This document shows, one piece after another, positions 28,839 through 37,813 of a stretch of 64,000 bases of DNA. The translations under genes and the position numbers were made by a program. How positions within the stretch are numbered: position 1 is the first letter of the stretch; each line of letters starts with the position of its first letter. A model generated the notes under the pieces. It saw nothing but the letters and a program-made list of their open reading frames with translations, ran no database searches and was not told where the DNA came from. This stretch comes from Myxococcales bacterium (GTDB lineage: Bacteria > Myxococcota_A > SURF-8), in NCBI GenBank assembly GCA_003598065.1, contig QZKR01000120.1:62001-126000 (forward strand). Reading direction: 5' to 3'.

Positions 28839-30173
28839 ATGGCTTATCGTTTTTCCGGCGGTACGAAGGTCGCCCATCACAAGCACTCCACCGAGCGCAA
28901 GCCGGTCGAAAAGCTGCCCATGCCGGCGCAGCTCGTCGTCCCGCTCCAGCAGCATCTGGGCGCGCCGACGACCGTGCAGGTGAAAAAGGGCGACGTCGTG
29001 AAGAAAGGCCAGGTGATCGGCGCTCCCAACGGATTCGTTTCCGCGCCGATCCATGCGCCGACGTCCGGCACGGTGGCGGCGGTGGAGACGCGGCCGCATC
29101 CCGTGATCGGCAAGGGAATGGCGGTCGTCATCGACGTGGACGGCCAGGACGCCTGGGCCGAGGGCCTGCCCAAGCCGGCGCGCGACTGGCGGACGGCGAC
29201 GCGCGACGAGATCCGCGCCGCCGCGCGCGAGGCGGGGATCGTCGGCATGGGCGGGGCCACCTTCCCCACCCACGTCAAGCTCGCGCCGCCCGACAACAAA
29301 CCGATCGACATGGTGCTCATCAACGGCGCGGAATGCGAGCCCTACCTCACCTCGGATCATGCGGCGATGCTCGCCCGCGCCGAGGACATCGTCATCGGCG
29401 CGAAGCTATGCGCAAAGGCCACGGGCGCGGCGAAGGCGGCGATCGGCATCGAGGAAAACAAGCCCGACGCGATCGCCCGCTTCAGGGAACTCGCGGCGAA
29501 AGACGGCGTCGAGGTGTTCGAGCTGTCCACCCGCTACCCGCAGGGCGCGGAACGCTCGCTGATCTACGCCATCACGAAGCGCGAACTGCCCGCCGGCAAG
29601 CTGCCGATGGACGTGGGCGTGGTCGTGCAGAACGTCAACACGGTGATCGCCCTGGCCGACGCCGTGCGCACCGGCCTGCCCGTCACCGACAAGATCGTCA
29701 CCGTCACCGGCTCCTGCGTGCGCGAGCCGAAAAACGTCCTTGCGCCGATCGGCGCGCCCTTTTCGGCGCTGGTCGAATTCTGCGGCGGCTTCTCCGAAGC
29801 GCCGGCCAAGATCCTGATGGGCGGACCGATGATGGGCATCGCCCAATATACCCTGGACGTACCGGTGGTGAAGGGCACGAGCGGCATCGTCTGCCTCACC
29901 GAGGCGGAATCGCCCCGTCGGCCCATTCTTCCCTGCATCCGCTGCGGCCGTTGCGTGTCGGCCTGCCCGATGGGGCTGGCGCCGACGGACATCGCCGAGG
30001 CCGCCCTGAAGGGGCTTTTCGCCGACGCGGAAATGCTGCACGCGCTCGATTGCGTCGAGTGCGGCTGCTGCACCTTCGAATGTCCGGCCCATCGCCCGAT
30101 GGTGCAGACGATCCGCACCGCCAAGGCGGTGATCCGCGAGATGGAGAAGAAACGCAAGGCGCACGCCGGCTGA
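28839..30173 (+). CDS. rnfC: Electron transport complex subunit RnfC
   Basis: GMGGATFPTHVKL, NGAECEPYLTSDH, two 4Fe-4S motifs CIRCGRCVSACP and CVECGCCTFECP. Confidence 0.96.
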   Translation: MAYRFSGGTKVAHHKHSTERKPVEKLPMPAQLVVPLQQHLGAPTTVQVKKGDVVKKGQVIGAPNGFVSAPIHAPTSGTVAAVETRPHPVIGKGMAVVIDVDGQDAWAEGLPKPARDWRTATRDEIRAAAREAGIVGMGGATFPTHVKLAPPDNKPIDMVLINGAECEPYLTSDHAAMLARAEDIVIGAKLCAKATGAAKAAIGIEENKPDAIARFRELAAKDGVEVFELSTRYPQGAERSLIYAITKRELPAGKLPMDVGVVVQNVNTVIALADAVRTGLPVTDKIVTVTGSCVREPKNVLAPIGAPFSALVEFCGGFSEAPAKILMGGPMMGIAQYTLDVPVVKGTSGIVCLTEAESPRRPILPCIRCGRCVSACPMGLAPTDIAEAALKGLFADAEMLHALDCVECGCCTFECPAHRPMVQTIRTAKAVIREMEKKRKAHAG

Positions 30174-30215
30174 GCATAAAAGATTGATCGGGATGTCCAG
30201 GAAAGAGAGGATGCG

Positions 30216-31259
30216 ATGAGCGACGCCCCCGCGGCGACGGAGACGAAAAGCGGACTGACCCTGCCGGAATGGCTCACCGTCTCCAGTTCGCCCCACCTGA
30301 GGACGACGGACTCGGTCGAAAAAATAATGTGGACGGTCAACGCCTCGCTCGCCCCGGCCGCCCTGTGGTCGATTTATGTCTTCCACTGGCGCGCGGCGCT
30401 GTTGATCGCGACCTGCGCGATTGCTGCGATGGGAACGGAGTGGATCGTTCAGAAGGCGCGCGGCGTGCCGATCACCGCTTTCGACGGCAGCGCCTTCCTC
30501 ACCGGCATCCTGCTCGCCTTCTGCGTGCCGCCCACCCTGCCGCTATGGATGGCCGCACTGGGCTCGGCCTTCGCCATCTTCATCGCCAAGCACGTCTTCG
30601 GCGGCCTCGGGCAGAACGTCTTCAACCCGGCGCAGATCGGCCGCGCCTTCCTGCTTGCCTCCTTCCCCGTGGCGATGACCTCCTGGAGCGCCGTCGCCAG
30701 CGCCACCGGCGGCGTAGACGCCGTGACCACCGCCACGCCGCTCGGGCTCTTGAAAGAACACGGCATGCAGGCCGTCCAGGCGGCGTTCGGTTCGGGAAGC
30801 GAGATGTACGTGAACATGTTCTTCGGCCTGACCAACGGCAGTACGGCGGAAACGTCGGCTTTTCTGCTGATCCTCGGCGGTCTTTTTCTTATCTATAAGC
30901 GGATCATCAGTTGGGAAGGGCCGGTCGTCTACATCCTCACGACGGCGCTGCTCTGCTGGTTTTTCTCCAAGTCCGGCGGCTTCATGGGCGGCGACCCGAT
31001 CATGGCGGCGCTCTCCGGCGGCCTGATGCTCGGCGGCTTCTACATGATCACCGACTACGTGACCACGCCCATCACCCGCAAGGGACAGATCATCTTCGCC
31101 TTCTTCGGCGGCGTCCTGGTGTGGCTGATCCGCGAGTACGGCGGCTATCCGGAGGGCGTCTGCTATTCGATTCTGCTGATGAACTGTTTCACGCCGCTGA
31201 TCGATCGGCTGGTGCGGCCGGCGCGCTTCGGCCAAAAGGCCCAGGAGGTGAAGCCATGA
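30216..31259 (+). CDS. rnfD: Electron transport complex subunit RnfD
   Basis: Polytopic; FNPAQIGRAFLLASFP; DAVTTATPLGLLKE flavinylation-type site. Confidence 0.95.
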   Translation: MSDAPAATETKSGLTLPEWLTVSSSPHLRTTDSVEKIMWTVNASLAPAALWSIYVFHWRAALLIATCAIAAMGTEWIVQKARGVPITAFDGSAFLTGILLAFCVPPTLPLWMAALGSAFAIFIAKHVFGGLGQNVFNPAQIGRAFLLASFPVAMTSWSAVASATGGVDAVTTATPLGLLKEHGMQAVQAAFGSGSEMYVNMFFGLTNGSTAETSAFLLILGGLFLIYKRIISWEGPVVYILTTALLCWFFSKSGGFMGGDPIMAALSGGLMLGGFYMITDYVTTPITRKGQIIFAFFGGVLVWLIREYGGYPEGVCYSILLMNCFTPLIDRLVRPARFGQKAQEVKP

Positions 31260-31876
31260 GTCACGCGGCAGCGATCCAGAAGGCCGAGCCGGGAATTTTC
31301 ACGCTGACGCTTACGCTTGGCGCCGCGACGACGCTGGCCGGGCTGGTGCTGGGCCTCGTGGCCTACGTGACGATGCCGGCGGCGATCGAGAATGACGCGA
31401 AACGCAAGGAGGCGGCGCGTCAGGCGATCCTGCCCCAGGCGGCGAGCTTCGAGGAGATGGCCGGCCACCACGGCTGGTTCGCCGGGAAAGACGCCTCGGG
31501 CCGGATCATCGGCTACGTCGTCCCCGCCGAGGGGCGCGGCTACGGCGGCGGCATCGCCATCGCGCTCGGCCTCGACGCGGATCTGAAGATCGTCGATTAC
31601 AAGATCCTCGCCCACAACGAAACGCCGGGCCTGGGCGAAATCGCCAAGAAAGACAAGTTCCGCGCCCAGTTCAAGGGGCGCGGCGCGGATCAGATGGAGT
31701 ACACCAAGCGTCAGGAAGCCGGCAAGATCCAGGCGATCACCGGCGCGACGATCACCACCAAGGCGGTCGTCGGCGCGTTGACCGACGCGATGAAGGCGCT
31801 GGACGCGGCGCTCAAACAGCCGGCGGGGGCGGCCCGGCCCGCCCTGCCCGGCGGACAGGAGGCGCATCATGAGTGA
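31256..31876 (+). CDS. rnfG: Electron transport complex subunit RnfG
   Basis: One TM, HNETPGLGE, QAITGATITTKAVV (FMN attachment motif); ATGA overlap with rnfD. Confidence 0.94.
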   Translation: MSHAAAIQKAEPGIFTLTLTLGAATTLAGLVLGLVAYVTMPAAIENDAKRKEAARQAILPQAASFEEMAGHHGWFAGKDASGRIIGYVVPAEGRGYGGGIAIALGLDADLKIVDYKILAHNETPGLGEIAKKDKFRAQFKGRGADQMEYTKRQEAGKIQAITGATITTKAVVGALTDAMKALDAALKQPAGAARPALPGGQEAHHE

Positions 31877-32552
31877 GAAAAAAGCCCCTCCCTTCACTCA
31901 GCTTATTTCCGACGGCGTCATCTTCAAAAACCCGATCTTCGTTCTGGCGCTGTCGCTCTGCCCGGCGGTCGCCGTGACGAGCACGGCGATCACCGCCATC
32001 GGCATGGGCGCGGCCGTGCTCTACGTCATCACGATGAGCAACGCCTTCACCTCGATCTTCCGCAAGGTGATCCCGCACAAGGTTCGCCTGCCCTGCTACA
32101 TCACGATCATCGCCTTCAACGTGACCCTGGTGCAACTCGTGATGTCGGCCTATATGCCGGAGTTGTACGAGGCGCTCGGCGTTTATCTGGCGCTGGTGGT
32201 CGTCTTCGCCATCATCCTTGCCCGCGCCGAGGTGTTCGCCTCCAACCACAAGGTGCTCCCCTCGATGGTGGACGGCTTCGGCATGGGATTGGGCTTCACG
32301 CTCGGCCTGCTGCTGATCGGCGTCATCCGCGAGTTTCTCGGCTCGGGAACCTTCTTCGGCATGCCGGTGATTCCCGAGCAGCACTTCACGCCGGTGCTGA
32401 TGTTCATCCTACCCCCCGGCGGATTCGTGGTGATAGGCTTGCTCATCGGGCTGTTCAACGTCCTGGGCGACTGGCGCAAGCGCCGCGCCGCCGAGGCGAA
32501 AGCCAGCCCTGTCCCGGTGTCGGAAACCGTCGCTAACGAACAAACCGCTTAA
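31869..32552 (+). CDS. rnfE: Electron transport complex subunit RnfE
   Basis: NPIFVLALSLCPAVAVTSTAITAIGMG; RAEVFASNHKVLPSMVDGFGMGLGFT. Confidence 0.95.
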   Translation: MSEKKAPPFTQLISDGVIFKNPIFVLALSLCPAVAVTSTAITAIGMGAAVLYVITMSNAFTSIFRKVIPHKVRLPCYITIIAFNVTLVQLVMSAYMPELYEALGVYLALVVVFAIILARAEVFASNHKVLPSMVDGFGMGLGFTLGLLLIGVIREFLGSGTFFGMPVIPEQHFTPVLMFILPPGGFVVIGLLIGLFNVLGDWRKRRAAEAKASPVPVSETVANEQTA

Positions 32553-32564
32553 ACGGAGAAGCCG

Positions 32565-33149
32565 ATGACCGAATACTTGCTTCTGTTCGCCAGCACGGTG
32601 CTCGTCAACAACTTCGTGCTCTCGCGCTTCCTGGGCCTGTGCATCTTCTTCGGCGTGTCGAAAAGCTTCGACGCCTCGGTGGGCATGGGCGTGGCGCTCA
32701 CCGCCGTCATGACCATCGTCGGCATCATCAACTATCTCATTTACCACTTGATCCTCGTGCCGTTGGGCGTGGAATTTTTCACGACGCTCGTTTTCGTGCT
32801 CGTCGTGGCGTCGGTGGTGCAGCTTCTGGAGGTCATCACCCGCCGCTACCTGCCGAACCTCTATCAGTTGTGGGGCGTGTACCTGATCCTCATCGCCACC
32901 AACTGCGTCGTGCTCGCCGTGCCGCTTCTGAACGCGGCCAACCATTACACGTTCATGAAGAGCATTATTCATTCGATCGGCGCGGGAGCGGGCTTCGCCC
33001 TGGCGCTGATCCTCATGTCCTCGATCCGCGAGAAACTGGCGCGCGCCGACGTGCCCAAGGCTTTCCAGGGCCTCGGCATCGCCTTCGTCACCGCCGGGCT
33101 TCTGGCGCTGGCGTTCTTGGGCTTTTCCGGCATGATCCCGATGGAGTAA
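32565..33149 (+). CDS. rnfA: Electron transport complex subunit RnfA
   Basis: LLLFASTVLVNNFVLSRFLGLCIFFGVSK; ATNCVVLAVPLLN. Confidence 0.96.
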   Translation: MTEYLLLFASTVLVNNFVLSRFLGLCIFFGVSKSFDASVGMGVALTAVMTIVGIINYLIYHLILVPLGVEFFTTLVFVLVVASVVQLLEVITRRYLPNLYQLWGVYLILIATNCVVLAVPLLNAANHYTFMKSIIHSIGAGAGFALALILMSSIREKLARADVPKAFQGLGIAFVTAGLLALAFLGFSGMIPME

Positions 33150-33161
33150 ACGAGGTCGTCC

Positions 33162-34055
33162 ATGCTCAGTCCGTCTCTCGTCCATGAACTCGTCACCGCT
33201 TTCGGCTCCGCCGCCGCCCCGACGCAGGTCGTCAACCCGGCGATTCTGGTGGGCGTGCTTCTGGGCCTCGGGCTCACCTTCGGCTTTCTGCTCTCCTATG
33301 CCGACAAGAAGATCGCGGTGAAGCTCAACCCGCTGATCCACGAGGTCGAGGAGGCGCTGCCCAAGGGCCAGTGCGGCGCGTGCGGCTATCCCGGCTGCGC
33401 GAAATACGCCGAGGCGGTGGCGACGGACGCCAACGTCGCGCCGAATCTCTGCGTGCCCGGCGGGGCCTCGGTGGCGCAGGAAGTGGCGCTGATCACCGGC
33501 AAGGTGGCGGAGAAGGTGGAGGCGCGCTACGCGGTGGTCATGTGCCGCGGCGACGCGACCCTGGCGGCGATGAAATACATGTACGACGGCCTGCCGGATT
33601 GCCGCGCCGCCAACCTCTTCTTCGGCGGCGGCAAGGCTTGCGAGTATGGCTGCCTGGGCTTCGGCAATTGCACGAAGGTCTGCAAGTTCGACGCCATCAA
33701 GATGGGGCCGAAGGGGCTGCCGGTCGTCGATCCGGAGAAATGCACGGGCTGCGGGGCCTGCGCCGAGGAGTGCCCGCGCAACGTCATCGCCATCGCGCCG
33801 CGCTTCGCGCCGGTGGCGGTGTTCTGCCGCTCGCACGAGAAGGCCGGCGTCGTCAAGAAGCAGTGCGCCGTGGGCTGCCTGGGCTGCGGCCTGTGCGTGA
33901 AGGCCTGCGCCAAAACGGGCGTGGCGCTCGACAACTTCCTGCCGAAATTCAATTATGAAATCTGCAAGGACTGCACGGATTTCACCTGCCTGACGGACAA
34001 GTGCAAGACTGGCGCGATCGCGCGGCTTTCCGCGGCGACGAAAGCCGAAGCGTAG
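33162..34055 (+). CDS. rnfB: Electron transport complex subunit RnfB (ferredoxin)
   Basis: KGQCGACGYPGCAKYAEAV; multiple CxxCxxC cluster motifs. Confidence 0.95.
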   Translation: MLSPSLVHELVTAFGSAAAPTQVVNPAILVGVLLGLGLTFGFLLSYADKKIAVKLNPLIHEVEEALPKGQCGACGYPGCAKYAEAVATDANVAPNLCVPGGASVAQEVALITGKVAEKVEARYAVVMCRGDATLAAMKYMYDGLPDCRAANLFFGGGKACEYGCLGFGNCTKVCKFDAIKMGPKGLPVVDPEKCTGCGACAEECPRNVIAIAPRFAPVAVFCRSHEKAGVVKKQCAVGCLGCGLCVKACAKTGVALDNFLPKFNYEICKDCTDFTCLTDKCKTGAIARLSAATKAEA

Positions 34056-34107
34056 GAGAGGCCCTTTTTCCATCTATGTGCCTGTTGATAACGGCGAATA
34101 AAAAAAC

Positions 34108-34152
34108 CGTTCGTCCCGAGTAGTCGCCGAAAGGCGACGTATCGAGGGACAA
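34108..34152. repeat. Imperfect long inverted repeat (hairpin 1)
   Basis: GTTCGTCCCGA...GTCGCC GAAA GGCGAC...TCGAGGGACAAC; perfect GTCGCC/GGCGAC with near-complementary outer arms. Confidence 0.7.
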
Positions 34153-34201
34153 CCCGTTCATGGTTCGATACGGCGCTAACGCGCCACTCACCACGAACGG
34201 G
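34153..34201. repeat. Imperfect long inverted repeat (hairpin 2), REP-like
   Basis: CCCGTTCATGGT ... GGCGC TAAC GCGCC ... ACCACGAACGGG; outer arms complementary at 11/12 (one G-T). Confidence 0.7.
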
Positions 34202-34243
34202 TTAGGCCGTAGAGCTAATTAAACAATAGTGACGTTGGGAAAC

Positions 34244-34720
34244 TCAGGCTTCCGGCTCCAGGAGGATGATCGTCTGGTAGCCGTCGAAATCCTTGCACTG
34301 CGGGCAGGTGCGATACCAGAAATAGGCGTTCTTCACCTTCTTGCCCGTCGCCTCGTACTTTTTCTTTGCCTCGGCGACGACCGAATACTGCTGATTCCAG
34401 GGCTCCTCGGTGACGAAGCAGAACAGCGGTTCGTGACCGAAGGTGTAAACCTGCGGATCGAAAAAGCGCAGCTTTTCGATCTCGGCCATGATCATGCCGG
34501 TGAAGGCGCCGTCGCGGAACAGCACCGTCGGCGGCTCGATAAACTTGTATTCCTTCAGTCTGATTTCGTCGATGAGGTCTTCCGCTTTGCGAGGCAGCCC
34601 CACCGGCATGTGCAAGAGACACATCACCTTGGCGGAGTAAAACGCGCGGTCGGCGAACGAGACGCTTTTCTCGTGCCAGTCTGCCGGCTTGACTTTCTTG
34701 CAACTGCACCGGCCAGCCAT
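34244..34720 (-). CDS. Conserved hypothetical protein with CSCKK and CPQC motifs
   Basis: Starts MAGRCSCKKVKPADWHEKS; YRTCPQCKDFDGYQTIIL at the C-terminus; longer ORF to 34807 possible. Confidence 0.6.
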   Translation of the reverse strand: MAGRCSCKKVKPADWHEKSVSFADRAFYSAKVMCLLHMPVGLPRKAEDLIDEIRLKEYKFIEPPTVLFRDGAFTGMIMAEIEKLRFFDPQVYTFGHEPLFCFVTEEPWNQQYSVVAEAKKKYEATGKKVKNAYFWYRTCPQCKDFDGYQTIILLEPEA

Positions 34721-34979
34721 GGGACCTTTCCCCGCGCGGTCAAGACGGTCTGATCCGGGCATCCGTCTAATGCCGCTTCCCCTGCGCGACTCGTTTGTCG
34801 GTTGCATCCCACTTTCCCACTTTGCATTATTTCAGCAATCCCCCAAGCTGTCAACAGCCTCGTGAACATCCTAATTTAGAAGTATAATTCTTGGAGAATA
34901 AGAGGGCTATGGCGCGCAAAGCCTATCGGCGACGCCGCCTGAACGTTGGAATTTATTTCAGGTAGGGCCCGCGCCGCAT

Positions 34980-35008
34980 TTGACAGCTTCCGCGTCGATC
35001 CGTATACT
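34980..35008 (+). promoter_or_regulatory. Predicted sigma70-type promoter for rph
   Basis: TTGACA - 17 bp - TATACT, about 50 bp upstream of the rph ATG. Confidence 0.7.
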
Positions 35009-35058
35009 CCGCTCGCGTGCGACCCGCGCGCAACTGCGCAAGATGCAAGGAGTTCTCG

Positions 35059-35796
35059 ATGCATGATGACGGAAGAGCGGACAACGCGCTCAGGCCGGCG
35101 ACGATTCAAACCGGCATTCAGAAATACCCCGACGGCTCGGTGCTGATCGCCTGCGGAGAAACCAAGGTCATCTGCGCCGCGCACGCCGAATCGCGCGTGC
35201 CGCCGTTTCTCTCCGGCTCCGGCCAGGGATGGATCACCGCCGAATACGCCATGCTGCCCGGCGCGGGCCAGGGACGAACGGCGCGCGAGCGCAACCTCGG
35301 CGGGCGCTCGGCGGAGATCCAGCGGCTGATCGGCCGCTCGTTGCGCGCCGTATGCGATCTTGCCGCGCTCGGCGAACAGACGATCACCGTCGATTGCGAC
35401 GTCCTGCAAGCCGACGGCGGAACGCGGACGGCCTCGATCACCGGCGCGTTCGTGGCCGTGACGCTGGCGATCGCCAGATTGCGCACGATGGGGCTCGTCG
35501 CCGGGATGCCGTTCGTCGATTCCGTGCAGGCGATAAGCTGCGGCGTCGTCGATGGCCGCCCGCTTCTCGACCTCGCCTACTCGGAGGACGTCCGGGCCGA
35601 GGTGGACATGAACGTCGTGATGACGGGCTCCGGGCGGCTCATCGAAGTCCAGGGCACGGCGGAGCGGGCTCCCTTCGGCCGCGACCAGCTCGACCAGCTT
35701 CTGACGCTGTCCGAGGCCGGTTGCCGATCGCTCAAGGAAATTCAGCGGCAAGCCCTGGGGAAGCTATACGATGAAATTGCTGCTCGCCACGCTTAA
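35059..35796 (+). CDS. rph: Ribonuclease PH
   Basis: [60 protein letters not shown]. Confidence 0.97.
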   Translation: MHDDGRADNALRPATIQTGIQKYPDGSVLIACGETKVICAAHAESRVPPFLSGSGQGWITAEYAMLPGAGQGRTARERNLGGRSAEIQRLIGRSLRAVCDLAALGEQTITVDCDVLQADGGTRTASITGAFVAVTLAIARLRTMGLVAGMPFVDSVQAISCGVVDGRPLLDLAYSEDVRAEVDMNVVMTGSGRLIEVQGTAERAPFGRDQLDQLLTLSEAGCRSLKEIQRQALGKLYDEIAARHA

Positions 35797-36379
35797 TCGC
35801 GGCAAGACGGCCGATCTCGCCCGGCTGCTGGACAGCTCGCCGATCGAGGTGCTTTCACTGCGCGATTTCCCCGACGTCCCCGACGTGGAGGAGGACGGCG
35901 AGACCTTCCTCGCCAATGCTCGTAAAAAAGCCCTGGCGTATAGACGGCTGACAGGCCTGCCGGTGCTGGCGGACGACTCCGGCCTGGCCGTCGAGACGCT
36001 CGGCGGCGAACCGGGCGTGCGCTCCGCCCGCTACGGCGGCGAGCCGGCCGACGACGCGCGCAACATCGCCCGTCTGCTGCGCGAACTCGCCCCCTACCCT
36101 CGCCCCGAGCAGCGTAAGGCGCGCTTCGTTTGCGTGCTCGTCTACCTCGACGGAGAGGAGCGCGAGCACGTCACGGAAGGCGTCTGCGAGGGAACGATCG
36201 CCGCCGCGCCGCGCGGCGACAACGGCTTCGGGTACGACCCGTTGTTTATCCATCCCCAGTTCGGCGGGCGGACAATGGGCGAAGTCACGCGCGACGAGAA
36301 AAACAGCGTCAGTCATCGCGGCCAGGCTTTCCGCGCCATGCGCGACATCCTGTTGGCTTCTTTGTCGAGAAGGGCATGA
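35771..36379 (+). CDS. rdgB: XTP/dITP diphosphatase (RdgB/HAM1)
   Basis: [42 protein letters not shown]; overlaps rph 3' end. Confidence 0.96.
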   Translation: MKLLLATLNRGKTADLARLLDSSPIEVLSLRDFPDVPDVEEDGETFLANARKKALAYRRLTGLPVLADDSGLAVETLGGEPGVRSARYGGEPADDARNIARLLRELAPYPRPEQRKARFVCVLVYLDGEEREHVTEGVCEGTIAAAPRGDNGFGYDPLFIHPQFGGRTMGEVTRDEKNSVSHRGQAFRAMRDILLASLSRRA

Positions 36380-36382
36380 GCG

Positions 36383-37279
36383 ATGCAGCGGATCAATGCG
36401 CCGATCGAGGCGTATCCCGTTATCGGCCGCGACGGCGTCCGGCTGATGGCCTTTCGTTGCGGCACGGGGCCGCACCGCTGGCTCCTGACGCCCGGCCTGG
36501 GGACGCCGGTGCTCTCCTGGAAATACCTCTTCGAACATTTCCACCGGAAGATGACCATCATCACCTGGGACCCGCGCGGCTGCTACCAGTCGGCCGCTCC
36601 CGACGATCCGGACGCCTATCGCGTCGAGGATCACGTTGAGGACGCCGACGCGATCCTGGAGCATGCCGGCTGGGTGGATGAATCCTTCGTAACCGGCGGC
36701 TGGAGCATGGGCATCGAGATCGGGCTGGAACTGTATCGCCGGCTGCCGAACCGCGTGGCGGCGCTGACCCTGATCAACGGCGCGTTCGAGCACGTCCTGC
36801 GAACCGCCTTCGCCCTGCCGAAGGCGCAGACCCTTCTGCGCGGCGTGCTGCATACCGCCGTCATCGCTTCGCCGCTCTTCGCGCCGGCCTCGCATTACCT
36901 GCTCGGTCGGAAGTGGGCGCTGAATTTTCTGAAGTCGCTGGGGATCGTGGCCGCCAACGCCGATTTTTTCGCCGAAGTCGCCTCCGAGTTCCGCATGCTG
37001 AATTTCGCCAACTACTTTCGCATGATCCTCAAACTGGACGAGCATTCGGCGCGCGCCGTGCTGCCGGATGTGGCCGTGCCGACGCTGATCACGGCCGGCG
37101 ACGCCGACAAGATGACGCCCTTGAAAGTGGCCGAGTACCTGAACGACCAGATCACCGGCAGCGAGTTGTTCATCGTCCCCGACGGCACGCATTACACGAC
37201 GCTGGAATTTCCGGAGATGGTCAACGAGCGGCTGGAGCAGTTCTTCCGGACGCGCGTCTTCCCGCAGAACTGGGAATAA
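36383..37279 (+). CDS. Alpha/beta hydrolase
   Basis: TWDPRGCYQSAAPDD, GGWSMGIEIGLELY nucleophile elbow, LITAGDADKMTP, DGTHYT. Confidence 0.88.
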   Translation: MQRINAPIEAYPVIGRDGVRLMAFRCGTGPHRWLLTPGLGTPVLSWKYLFEHFHRKMTIITWDPRGCYQSAAPDDPDAYRVEDHVEDADAILEHAGWVDESFVTGGWSMGIEIGLELYRRLPNRVAALTLINGAFEHVLRTAFALPKAQTLLRGVLHTAVIASPLFAPASHYLLGRKWALNFLKSLGIVAANADFFAEVASEFRMLNFANYFRMILKLDEHSARAVLPDVAVPTLITAGDADKMTPLKVAEYLNDQITGSELFIVPDGTHYTTLEFPEMVNERLEQFFRTRVFPQNWE

Positions 37280-37429
37280 CTTCAGTAAAAATCTGTAGCG
37301 GCGATGCCAAGCCGGCTGCAAGCCGGCGCGGCCCGCCGCAAAACAAAACCGGACGGCGGCCCGCGCTCTGAATTCGTCCCTACGCCGCTTTCGTTTCGAG
37401 GAATAAGGCGGCGGCGAGGTCCATCTTTA

Positions 37430-37665
37430 TGTATAGACCCAGCGGCGCGAGGCCCGGCAACGAGGACTTAGTACCCGCGTGAGAGGGGTTGTCCTACCGA
37501 GCTTAGCATTCCACCCTGGAAGGGCGAAGCCGCGTAACCTGGCAACCTTTAGGCCCGATCCGAGGAAGTTCGGACTCGCCCGCGACCATCTGGGTCGGAC
37601 CCAATTCCTCCCCAATCCATCAACCTTCCCCGGTCCTCCCGAATGGAGGATCGGGCCTCTCTCTA
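37430..37665. other. Hairpin-rich noncoding segment; candidate structured RNA or mobile RNA remnant
   Basis: Several local stems: GGAC..CCC..GGGG..GTCC; TTCCA CCC TGGAA; TCCGA..TCGGA; TGGGTC G GACCCA; CCGGTCCTCC CGAAT GGAGGATCGG. Strand unknown. Confidence 0.4.
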
Positions 37666-37733
37666 TTATGCAAAGCCATTTCCCGATATGGCAGGGTATT
37701 CCTTCCGTCGAAGCGGCCATTCGTTCCATATGC

Positions 37734-37748
37734 ACACACAAAGTGTGC
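37734..37748. promoter_or_regulatory. Palindrome GCACAC-AAA-GTGTGC, candidate operator
   Basis: Perfect 6-bp arms; upstream of -10-like TATAAT at 37771-37776; TATGCACACA recurs at 37805-37814 at the start codon. Confidence 0.55.
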
Positions 37749-37813
37749 GGTTATTTTTAAATATCATTGATATAATGCTTGCATTACAGGCATTTTAATG
37801 AAATTATGCACAC

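Noticed and set aside
28826-30187. 453-aa plus-strand ORF
   Set aside because: Alternate frame of rnfC; Arg/Gly/Ala-rich, no domain
34081-34210. CRISPR-like repeat
   Set aside because: Only two unlike hairpins without regular spacers; better viewed as REP-like inverted repeats
37311-37327. GCCGGC-TGCAA-GCCGGC hairpin as terminator
   Set aside because: Good stem but no following T-run; could be a terminator remnant or chance GC palindrome
37427-37760. Overlapping short ORFs on both strands (93 and 104 aa)
   Set aside because: No RBS or domain, composition atypical, and the segment looks better explained as structured noncoding sequence
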